Source: Bathymodiolus brooksi (taxonomy: Eukaryota; Mollusca; Bivalvia; Mytilida; Modiolidae). Taken from it: a DNA stretch of 64,000 nucleotides. The notes under the pieces are model-generated. The model was given only the letters and a program-made list of their open reading frames with translations. It was not told the origin of the DNA and searched no databases. The position numbers were made by a program, and so were the translations under genes. Below, in pieces: positions 42,201 through 54,200 of this stretch. The first letter of the stretch is position 1, and every line of letters begins with the position of its first letter. Location: NCBI GenBank assembly GCA_963680875.1, contig OY804588.1, positions 81,368,829 through 81,432,828 on the forward strand. The letters run 5' to 3'.

Positions 42201-45200
42201 TTAATTCCCCTTAATTAGGAAGGACACCATTCTTTGATATTATGATATAGTTAGAGTATATTAAGTGAAATTTTAATGGTTAAGAAGGGGCGGAGCGAGC
42301 GAAGCAATGCGACCCCCTTCTTAACCAATAAAATGTCACTTAATATACTCTAACTTTCACGTGCATTGCTTGACCAATTCAATACATACATACATATATA
42401 AATAAAACTGAAGTCGTATCAAAATCTTTAACTATTAAACATGTCCAAGAGAAAGCCAAACTGGACCGATTGAGAGAAGATGATACTAATGGAGGAATAC
42501 GAGAAAAGAAAGGACGTTTTAAGAGCAAAATTTTCGTCAACAATTATATTTCTTTAAAATTTAGGTACATGTATGTTTAACAGGGACACAATCATAATGT
42601 TCCTCAACTTCCCACTTTTGAGTTTGGATGCACCTCCCTCATCTATTTGGAGGATTTTACGTTCAACAGTTATATACGAAACTAATTTTAATGACTGTAT
42701 GGAAATATCATGTAAATAAAACATAAAAAAAAAATAGGCTCGATTCCTAAATGTACTGCTTTCTAAGTCATCCTGTAACATATCACATATCATCATAATA
42801 GACTGTCGGTCAAATCTGTATTTGTCTATTAACTCGTAGATATCAAGAGGTTTTGTACGATCTCTGAATACTCGCTCTCTACGTAACGCTCTTCTCCCAG
42901 CATGAAACAACCGAAAACGTCCGACATGGAACATGTTTGTATTGGTAATAATGCAATACTAATATGCTTTAATTATACTTATTTCATATACCCGCAAAGC
43001 ACGTGCCATCAAATGGTACGGTTGTAAAAATATTTACTCATCCGGAAAATGACCTTGATGGTGAATTTTATGTACATGTAAGATATGATATGGATTTGAT
43101 GATAAACTCGAATGCCTATGAAATATTGCTAATATGGTTTGTTGTTATCTTCTTATTCATACAATATCACTTTCATAACTCACAATCAATATAAAATAGC
43201 AATTCAAGAAAACTTAAGGAACCTATCCATCTGCCTTAAAGTTAAGGGAAATCTTAAATGTTTTCTTAGTTTAAGGACGTTTATGAATACCACTTAAGTA
43301 TGATGGGCAGAGTTTCCTTAACTTAAGGTTATTCTTAGGAAATACTTAAAATAAGAAGTTTTATGAATACCACTCAAGTAAAATGGGCGGAGTTTCCTTA
43401 ACTTAAGTGTTTCCTTAGTAAAATCTTAACTTAAGTGTCTTTATGAATACGGGCCCAGCTGCATTAAAAATGAAACGCATGTGCGCGAAGCCGAAGGAAT
43501 TTTTAAAATTGAAGTGCCCGACAACGTAATTTTGGTATCAAATAATCGTAAATCTCTATAAATCAATATAGAGAGAAAGAAATAGTAGATTTATGATTAT
43601 TTGATACCAAAATTATGTTGAGAAGTGTATGGAAAAAAAAATGAAAAAAAGGGGGGGGGGGGGTAATGTAGGTCATGACCCCATGTACCTGTGCTTTTAC
43701 GATCTACGATCACAATTTTCCTTACGTTGTCAGGCACTTCAATTAAAAAAAATTCTTCGGCTTCGCGCACACGCATTTCATTTTTAATGCAGCTGTTGTG
43801 TGGGGATGTCAAGTAGTTGAGACAAAGATATATTTTCGCTTTCGTCATTCAACACATCCTCCATCATGCCGTGGTAAAATCAGTGCCGCGCACTTTCCAG
43901 CAAACGTCTAGGGTGTGACGTATGAAATGTCTGGAACATTGAACCAATGAAAAAGTAGGTTACATTCTAAGTCAGTTAGAGTATATTAAGTGAAATTTTA
44001 TTGGTTAAGAAGGGGGTCGCATCGCTTCGCTCCTCCGCCCCTTCTTAACCATTAAAATTTCACTTAATATACTCTAACTATAACTTGGCCTTGAGGGATA
44101 CACGAAATCATAAAATTTTATTACTTTGGTATAAATTCATTACTTACAGCTCACTCCAATACAATATACACTTTAGCAGTAAACACAACAGGTGGTACAC
44201 CTGAGGAAAAGGCCTCTAGGCATGTAACTCTTGTGGGGACAACACATGTGTTCTCTCTCTGAATTATAGAAAATTCAATTGTTTTACACTATTTCAACAC
44301 ATATTTTAATACAAGGCCTATAAAACAGATGTTTACAGAAGTGAATTTCATTTTTTTAAACGTTAAACTTAACGTAAAATATTCATATGAATAATTTCTT
44401 AGCTCCGAGCTTTGCTTTCAGATGCATACAAATCTATGTTTAACACTGTATTAGCGATTATTTAAAAAGAAATATCCATATACATATTTTTTTTTATCGA
44501 AAACAAGCCCGTAATAAATTACAGAGTTATCGAAGCGAATCATGATTAAGTTGGATATAATGTCGCACAATAGGCTACCCGATTTGTAAGGCTTGAAGTA
44601 ATTTACCATATAACAATATGTTCGTAATGATGAACGGTAAGGTCACTAAAATGCATCAATCGCCTGTAAAATAAATAAACATAAATTATAATGTTGAATC
44701 TCCGTGAAAATATTAAACGTTTACATTTAAATCAACATCAAATTGAAATAAATATGAGTGCATAGTTCTAGATCCTGAAAAACAAAATCAAGAAATAAAA
44801 TATACATAACTACTGTAAAATACACAACGATTGATGGATTATTGTGTATTGAATAGCTAAAGTTATTATCATCCAGAATGGTACAAATAAATAAACAATA
44901 ATATAATACTATTATAGATTGTTCTTATATTTATCAGGGAATTATATAAACATTTGAAGAAAAAAAAAATCCTGTATTTATTGATCAATCTAATTAACTG
45001 ACAAAATAGTGTTTACATGTAAATTGCATATTTCTGTTGGATCGGAAAAGGGCGCGTACGCTACGGCGTTTACATAGGGTTATGATTATTTGTTTTATAT
45101 CATAAACAAAAATATTTATTGTTCATTAAGGTGCCTCATTACAATAATCAGAACTTTTAAAGCACAATAACTTTGACGCTGTACATACACAATCCTGTGC

Positions 45201-48200
45201 TATAAAACAAGACATAAATAGCTTAATAGAGACCGATAGTTTAATATATACTTAATTCATTTTTTAGTAAATAGTCTCAGCATAGGTATTACAAGGTTAA
45301 TGTATTTCTCGCATGATAAACAAGTAATAGTGAAGTGACAACAGTATACGTATTCTGTACGTGTATCACACTTTGCTAATATTTTAATACATTTAAAGTC
45401 ACATTTCTTAATAAACATCGCATTAAGTTAAAATACGACATGAAAATCAAATACGCAACAATTGATGAATTATTGTGTATTGAATACACTAAAGTTATTA
45501 AGGGCCAGACTAGTATGACATAAATAATAATAATAAATAAATAAATAAATATGTATAGATACACGATAATATAATACTCAGGGGCGGATCCAGAGGGGGG
45601 TGCACCCGGCGCGCGCCCCCCCTAAAATTGGAAAAAATATAATTTTTTGGCGTAAAATCGTGATTTTTCACACGAAATACCCCAAAAATTTTCGCGCCTC
45701 CCTCCGCTAGACGTAATTTTTTTAAGTGCGCCCCCCCTAACTTGAAATCTTGGAACCGCCCCTGATACTATAGATCGTCATATTCAATGAGCTAGTGACG
45801 ACTACAGTATTACGTAATCTCTACTCAGTGGGTGATTTAGATGACCGTGCGATTTAACTGGTAAAATGCAAATTTAAAAGGAAAAACGCTAAAATCCCAC
45901 GACAATGCAAATTTAAAAGGAAAAACGCAAATATAAAAGGAAAAATGCTAAAATCCCACGACAATGCAAATTTAAAAGGAAAAACGCAAATATAAAAGGA
46001 AAAACGCTAAAATCCCACGACAATGCAAATTTAAAAGGAAAAACGCTAAAATGCCACGACAATGCAAATTTAAAAGGAAAAACGCAAATATAAAAGGAAA
46101 AACACTAAAATGCCACGACAATGCAAATTTAAAAGGAAAAATGCTAAAATGCCACGACAATGCAAATTTAAAAGGAAAAACGCTAAAATCCCACGACAAT
46201 GCAAATTTAAAAGGAAAAACGCTAAAATCCCACGACAATGCAAATTTAAAAGGAAAAAACGCTAAAATGCCACGACAATGCAAATTTAAAAGGATAAACG
46301 CTAAAATCCCACGACAATGCAAATTTAAAAGGAAAAACGCTAAAATCCCACGACAATGCAAATTTAAAGGGAAAAACGCTAAAATTCCACGACAATGCAA
46401 ATTTAAAAGGAAAAACGCTAAAATACCACGACAATGCAAATTTAAAAAGAAAAACGCTCAAATGCCACGACAATGCAAATTTAAAAGGAAAAACGCTAAA
46501 ATGCCACGACAATGCAAATTTAAAAGGAAAAACGCAAATATAACAAGACAATTCGCTAATTTAACTGGTAAATGCTAATATAACTAGTAATCTTTAATTA
46601 TTTGCATTTTACCGGGCATATTTGCATTTTCTATTTCCTAGTGTACGATGGTCGATAGGCTTGTGGAATATTTTTCATAAAAAATTAATGATCACGTCAA
46701 TTGTTGAATTCTCGCATTCAAATCCAACAACTGCGTCACGACCAAGTTGATGGGATATTCCCTGTTTTAAAAATAACTTTACCTTAGAATCGTAAATAGC
46801 AGTTTGAGCATGCGATAAATAGATATGTTTTCGCCCCAATATCTTTTCATCCTTGTGTAAAACTCGGACCGGAACAAAGCTGACATCATTTCAAAATAAA
46901 AAAAATGACCGATTACAAATTATGTTCAAACACAATTTAGTGTAATCTCCAGTAATATAAGTATGATCATTATGTATTACGAATATATGACTACACAATA
47001 TTTTGTGCGATTTTTTTTATCCATTTAAAACCCAGGGTCGAATCATTCTGGGGCGTACTGTCTTGTTGCTTAACTCCGTCCATATTGTTTAACTTCCGGT
47101 ATAAAAAAATAAAAACCTATGGCTAATTTATTTACATATTTTGACGAGGCCCTACCGCGGTTGTTCACAGAGATGAAAGTGTGCTGAAAAACATTTTTAA
47201 AAGGGGGTACGAGGAGATAAGGGATAGAAAATTACTAGAAATCTTGAAAAAGGACCGGACATGGCTCAAATACGAATTACATTGTAATGTCAAAACGCCG
47301 GCCCCCCTTTTTTTCCAAAATAATATAACTTTTGTGATTCAAATGTTAATAAATGTCTTCCCGCGAATCGTTTTTGTTCGAACATTTTTTTTGCACATAA
47401 GTCGTGAAAGTAACAATATATATTGTTTTTGTTTAATTATATTTGTATTCATCTATTAAAAAATTATAAATTTGATTAAAGATTAAATTTATAAGTTTCA
47501 TCAAGGACGTATTCTATATACGTCCTTGGTTTAATTAATTATGATACTTATATGTCTTGATCCTGCCAATGGTCTTTGATGAGTTTAATTACTGGTAATA
47601 AAGTAAAAAAAAAACACACAAGCCAAGGTATTGTGAAAAAGAAAAGGACAAAGCCATCAAAAGAATTTTGAGAAGTTTAAGCTTTGATAACAATGGCTTG
47701 GTCAAGCCTAGCTGCGGAACGTAGCTCTTTATGGTCCTTTTGGTTTTTTTTAAGATATGGCAGACTATCTATGAATAATCTTGGCTGAAATCTGAACTCT
47801 AAAGTTAATGGGATTTTTCTTTCAAAAACACTTAATGTTTTGCAGTCTCTGAAGTACATTTTTTGGTCCACAAAATGCTAGATTTCAGGAGCTTCCGCCC
47901 CCTGGACCTCTTACGGCCCTCAGCCTAATTTTTTAGGTACCTCCTAAAATTTAAGAAATACCTCCTATTATAAAAAACTTTGAAACCCCTGTATTGGTCT
48001 TTGATGAAGGTACGGAATCAGCCGACATTGCGACGAATGAAAATATATTATTATTGGACGAATATTCGAAAGTGAAATTATTTTAATACATCCTTCATTG
48101 AAGATTTCCGAAAGTAGTTCCAATGGGAGCTATCGTAATACGGATGAGGTTTGATGAAGGTACGGAATCAGTCGAAGTTGCGACGAGTGGCAATTCTTGT

Positions 48201-51200
48201 TTCTGATTGGCCGATTTTTAAAAATCTTCTCCTCCGAAACCGCTTGGCCAAATGAAACGAAACATGGTAGGAAGCATCTATGGAAGGTCCTCTATAAAGA
48301 TTGATAATTTCATCCCGATCCGTTAACAAACATGTCCACCACAGGCAATTCTTGTTTCTGATTGTTTCATTTCTAAAAAAACTTCTCCATTGTAGTAAAC
48401 TGTTAAAAGAGAGATAACTCTTGCCTTTAAACTGTTAAAAGAAAGATAACTCTTGCCATTATCTCCCTTAGTAATTAACTAATGCCGATATAGTGTAACA
48501 TGTTTATACTATACATTACATGTAGGTATTCACATTTTAATATTCTTTTTAGTTCACCCTGCCAAAGGCAATGTGGGCTTTTGGCATCACTTGGCATCCG
48601 TCGTTTGTTGTCTGTCATCTGTTAAATTTTCACATTTTAATCTTCTCCTCTGAAACCCATCAGCCAAATGAACTGAAACTTAGTAGGAAGCATCTATGGA
48701 AGGTCCTCTCTAAAGAGTGCACATTGTGTTATGATCCATTACCAAACATGGCCACCACAGACAATTCTTGTTTCTGATTGGTCAATTTTTTTTAATTTCC
48801 TCCTCTGAAACCGCTTGGCCAAATTAACCGAAACTTGGTAGGAAGCATCTATGGAATGTCCTCTATGACGATTGCTCATTTCATCCCGATCGGTTAACAA
48901 AAATGGCCACCACAAGCAATTCTTGTTTCTGATTGGTTGACATCTAAAAAATCTTCTCTGAAACTGCCTAGCCAAATGAACCGAAACTTGGTAGGAAGCA
49001 TCTACATGTATGGAAGGTTCTGTATTAAGTTTCCTCAAAGCAGAATGAAAGGTGAGCGACACAGGCTCAGCCCACTGAGCCTCTAGTTATCTCATCAAAT
49101 AATGTTGTATTCTCACATTGATAATGCTGACAAATTGTTCATTTGGCATTAAAAAAAACAAATCACTCCCTCACTATAATGACGAAAAGGCAAAAATTAA
49201 GATAGTTTGATAAAGCAGTATTTCTATCTCTTGGAAATCGTGGGATATCACATGCATCGATCAATTAATAAGGCAAAAAAAGTACTTGTGTTTCCGCTGA
49301 CACTACCGACCCTAGTTATTAGAGGTCTACCATAGAGTTGTTATTTTTGGACAATTACTGTTAAAGTCAGATTCATGTCCTGTATAACCTAGGTAAAATG
49401 AAAAAAATAATAAAATGTTTAGCCTACCTATCAGAAACACAGGTATATATATTTTTTGGGCTAATAATAGTTAAGTAATATTTATACCACGGTTTTCCGA
49501 GTTTAACTGTTTAACTCCGGAAAACTGTGGTATATTAATGCTTTATAACATGAGGCCATGCAATATCACATCTAGGTCGTTGATTATTGCACGGCTCTCT
49601 GAGAGTGATAAAACTACAGCCCAGATTTAAAGTGTGCAATATCTCGTATCCGAGTGTATTATTTCATAGTTCTTAGCTGTTGCTTACATTCTGGTATATA
49701 AAACATAAAAAGATCAAAGAAAAAGAATACATTTATGTTCCAATTGTTTATATATAATGACTGTTGTTTACTTCCAGCCTAATGAAGTTATCTTTATACC
49801 AGTGCTCATAGAACCTGTAGAAACAATACCAAGTCATTTCAGTAGAATCTGTATGATAGACGGAAGAGGTGACAAATTTGAGAAAGTTGCCGAGAATTTG
49901 ACGGAGAAGATTATCCAATGGCGCTTGAATAAAGAAGAAATATTTTATTTACAAAAACCAGTGGTAAATACATTTTATTTATACTAGAAAAATAAACTTT
50001 GAGATTCAAATTTTTTTTTATCTCTTTTGGCTTCACTATGAAATTGCAAATAAAATGTTTTTCATGGGAGTGGGATGGGGGGGTTATGGTGTTTAATGCC
50101 ACTTTCAACAATATTTCAGTTATATTATGGCGGTCAGTTTTATTAGTTCACCTGGACCAAAGGTCCAGGTGAACTATTGCCATCACTTGGCGTCCGTCGT
50201 CTGTAAACTTTTCACATTTCAAGCTTCTTCTCCGAAACCACTGGGCCGATTGGAACCAAACTTAGCAGGAATGTTCCTTGGATGGTCCTCTACAAAGTTA
50301 CTGTTTTTCGTTCCAGTCGGATATTCAATATGGCTACCAAGGCCAATAATATGCTCTAATTGGCTGAAATTGCAAAGATCTTCTTCTCTGAAACTAATGA
50401 ACTGACTGAACCCAAACTGTACATGACTGATCATTGGAATGTCCTTTACCAAGTTACTGTTTTTTATGCCGATCGGAAATCCAAGATGGCTGCCATCGCA
50501 GGACATAGATTAACATTGGACCCTATGGGAAAATGTTCAAATGCCTTCTTCTGAGAAACTACAAATATGATTAAAGCCAAACTGTACATGAATGTTCATT
50601 GGATGGTCCTCTACAATCTTAAGGTTTTTTGTTCCGATATGAAATTCCAAATGGCGGCTACGGCAGGACTTAGTTTAACATTGGACCCTATGGGAAAAAT
50701 GTTTCAAAATGCTTCTTCTCTGAAACCACTTGGACAGTTGAAACCAAACTGCCCAGGAATGATCATTGGAAGGTCCTCTACAAAGTCTCTGTTTTTTATG
50801 CCGATCGAAAATCCAAGATGGCCGCCACCGCAGGACATAGATTAACATTGTACCCTATGGGAAAATGTTCAAATGCCTTCTTCTGAGAAACTACAAATAT
50901 GATTAAAGCCAAACTGTACATGAATGTTCATTAGATGGTCCTCTACAATCTTAAGGTTTTTTGTTCCGATATGAAATTCCAAATGGCGGCTACGGCAGGA
51001 CTTAGTTTAACATTGGACCCTATGGGAAAAATGTTTCAAAATGCTTCTTCTCTGAAACCACTTGGACAGTTGAAACCAAACTGCCCAGGAATGATCATTG
51101 GAAGGTCCTCTACAAATTTTTTGTTTTTTATGCCGATTGGAAATCCAAGATGGCTGCCACCGCAGGACATAGATTAACATTGGACCCTATGGGAAAATAT

Positions 51201-54200
51201 TCAAATGCCTTCTTCTCAGAAACTACAAATATGATTAAAGCCAAACTGTACATGAATGTTCATTAGATGGTCCTCTGCAAACTTTAGGTTTTTTGTTCCG
51301 ATATGAAATTCCAAATGGCGGCTACGGCAGGACTTAGTTTAACATTGGACCCTATGGGGAAAATGTTTCAAAATGCTTCTTCTCTGAAACCACTTGGACA
51401 GTTGAAACCAAACTGCCCAGGAATGATCATTGGAAGGTCCTCTACAAAGTCTCTGTTTTTTATGCCGATCGGAAATCCAAGATGGCCACCACCACAGGAC
51501 ATAGATTAACGTTGGACCCTATGGGAAAATGTTCAAATGCCTTCTTCTCAGAAACTACAAATATGATTAAAGCTAAACTGTACATGAATGTTCATTGGAT
51601 GGTCCTCTACAATCTTAAGGTTTTTTGTTCCGATATGAAATTCAAAATGGCAGCTACGGCAGGACTTAGTTTAACATTGGACCCTATGGGAAAAATGTTT
51701 CAAAATGCTTCTTCTCTGAAACCACTTGGACAATTGAAACCAAACTACCCAGGAATGATCATTGGAAAGTCCTCTACAAGGTGTGTGTTTTTTATGCCGA
51801 TCGGAAATCCAAGATGGCCACCACCGCAGGACATAGATTAACATTTGACCCTATGGGAAAATGTTCAAATGCCTTCTACTCAGAAACTACAAATATGATT
51901 AAAGCCAAACTGTACATGAATGTTCATTGGATGGTCCTCTACAAACTTTACGTTTTTTGTTCTGATATGAAATTCAAAATGGCAGCTACGGCAGGACTTA
52001 GTTTAACATTGGACCCTATGGGAAAAATGTTTCAAAACGCTTCTTCTCTGAAACCACTTGGACAATTGAAACCAAACTGCCCAGGAATGATCATTGGAAG
52101 GTCCTCTACAAAGTTTCTGTTTTTTATGCCGATCGGAAATCCAAGATGGCTGCCACCACAGGTCATAGTATTAACACAGGACCATATGGGGAAAATACAG
52201 AAATATATTCTTCTCTGAAGCTATTGCACTGATTGAACCTAAACTGTGCATCAATCATTGGAAGGTCCTTTACAAACTTTGTGTTTTTTATGTTGATCGT
52301 AATTCCAAGATGACTACCACTGCAGGACATAGTTTTTACATAGGACCAATTGGTTCTTTTTATAACCAGGTGAACGATACAGGCTCTTGATTGATGGTTG
52401 ATGGAGGAAACTGGAGGACTTGGAGAGACCCAACGAAGTACTGTAGTATCAAGTTCACCTCGCCTGAGCGGGAATCAAACTTACAACTTTAGTGTTGATT
52501 GCACAGGTAGTTGTAAATCCTACTATCATACGATCACAATGGCCACCAAATAAAAAGGTAAACAGTTATTGTGAGCAATGTAACCGACCAATTAATGAGA
52601 ACAATTATCAGGATTAATCAAACTGAAGAAGATAAATAATACATACAGTTATACCTGTATTAAGAGGTCACCTTTGGGTCAAAGAAAAAGTGACCTTTTA
52701 AGACAAGTGACAACCTCTTAAAAGAGGCTAAATTCTTATAAAATTTTCTATGACAGGACAAGAAAAAGGTGACTGCTTAATAGAGCTGACCGCATGGGAA
52801 GGTTTGAATATACAATTGTGTCCACATGTAGGTGACCAATAAATGATTTTATTCCAAAATATCTGAGGATATGCGTTATGTGTGATAAATTATAATGAAT
52901 TTTCCCAGGAAGCAACTTGTCTGACTTTGACGGAATCAAAACACATTTATTGTTTTATTTTATATTTTGAATAAAAAAACGTATTCAATGCCTCAGATTT
53001 AATATTTACTGGCGGTAAATGTCACATGTTACTTTTTATTAAACAGGGAATTCTATCAGAAATGTTCTATTTTAGATTACTGGAAAAAAAAGTCATGACA
53101 TTTACCACCAGTGAATATTAAGTCTGAGGCATTGAATATGTTTGTTTTCCAAAAAATGACTTTTAGTTGAAATCTATTATAATAGAATTTACTAATATAT
53201 AATAATGTCTGTCACATCAAGTGACAAACGTGATGGAAACATGTTATTGTTGATTTCTTACATGACGTTATATTGACATCACAGGCGTCATCTTGACAAT
53301 TCATCGATGAATATACTTTCATTGATATGTTTTTGTTCGAAATAGACATCTCACATCTCAGGCTTTAAGCCTTAAATGATGATATTGCTCTGAGAAATCC
53401 ATTTTCACAAAATAAATAAACGATGGTATATATTTATGTTCTACTTTTTGAAGAGAGATACCATTTAAAGTGAATGACGTCGTCCACTAAATACATGTAA
53501 TTATTGAGATTTATTTTTTGTTGCTATTTTTAGGACAAATTTAGTTTCAGCAGTATTGAAAATTGTAGACAACAAATTGTGGAAACGAAATACAAATTAG
53601 ACACAAGAATGAAAGATATGAAGCCAGTCAAACAGATCGACACTTTAACTCCTTCTGCTGAGGGGAAACTTGATATTGCCATTAGCTTCGCAAGAGACAG
53701 TGTGGCATATGCAGGGACGTTAAATCACATTTTTGGATTGAATAACCCCGAACTACAAATTTCATTTCTCAATGAAAATTCTAAGGGAAGCCTTCAAGAT
53801 TTAGACAAAGCTAAACAAATACTGATCATCTTGTCCAAGGATTATGTCAAGTCTTCAAATCATATGCAGGAGTTACATGTTGCCTTATGTCGACAAAGAG
53901 ATGCCAAAACTCAAAGAGTAGTACGAATTATAATGGCCGAAAATCTCCCAGAGAAGCCCATGTTTGTTCACTTGTTGCCATGCGAGACAAATCTGGCAGA
54001 CAAAATCTGGACTACATATCAGAAGAAATGTGACTGTGTAAGTGATCGGAAGACTGTGATGTCATACAAATTAGGGATGAAGGGATCGTTCACGATGACG
54101 TATAGGATTTATTTTGCTTTGCAGAAAGCAGCATTTGATGTGATGAAGAGCCTGTCAAGGTATTACTTTTTTTATTTTCTTCAGTTTATTGCTACATATG

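Larger units (their letters stand above)
42250..44078. mobile_element. Decayed PIF/Harbinger transposon with palindromic ends
   Basis: Bounded by two 105-bp palindromes in opposite orientation, each starting gttagagtatattaagtgaa. Inside are remnants of both genes typical of Harbinger elements: a Myb/SANT-like ORF (+) and a HARBI1-like transposase N-terminus (-). Both are truncated where they meet at about 42555, suggesting an internal deletion. Confidence 0.75.
45063..46646 (-). repeat. Foldback right arm
   Basis: Reverse complement of 32217-33501. It is about 300 bp longer because it holds a 186-bp MITE (45579-45764) and a longer 40-bp array. Arms are separated by 11.5 kb. Confidence 0.93.
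31909..48188. mobile_element. 16.3-kb composite insertion flanked by an 11-bp target duplication
   Basis: ggcaattcttg at 31898-31908 and at 48189-48199 brackets the segment, and the interrupted core unit reads through perfectly if it is removed. Inside: left end piece (31909-32216), foldback arms (32217-33501 and 45063-46646), an 11.5-kb centre and a right end piece (46647-48188). No terminal inverted repeat is obvious at the extreme ends. The mechanism is unknown; it may be one large element or a smaller insertion later inflated by nested elements. Confidence 0.75.

Noticed and set aside
43597..43848. 83-codon minus ORF in the Harbinger remnant
   Set aside because: Runs across a foldback and a poly-G tract. 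A different frame near 43790-43866 also looks protein-like ([19 protein letters not shown]), but neither can be placed in a known family.
45972..46578. ORFs of up to 175 residues with repeats such as [13 protein letters not shown] or [13 protein letters not shown] (also 32333-32716)
   Set aside because: They lie in the inverted 40-bp arrays, occur in several frames on both strands, and switch frame between unit lengths.
50127..52218. Recurrent ORFs [18 protein letters not shown] in the intron 9 element
   Set aside because: They are one copy per 332-bp repeat unit of a non-coding Helitron-like element, with start and stop set by the repeat.
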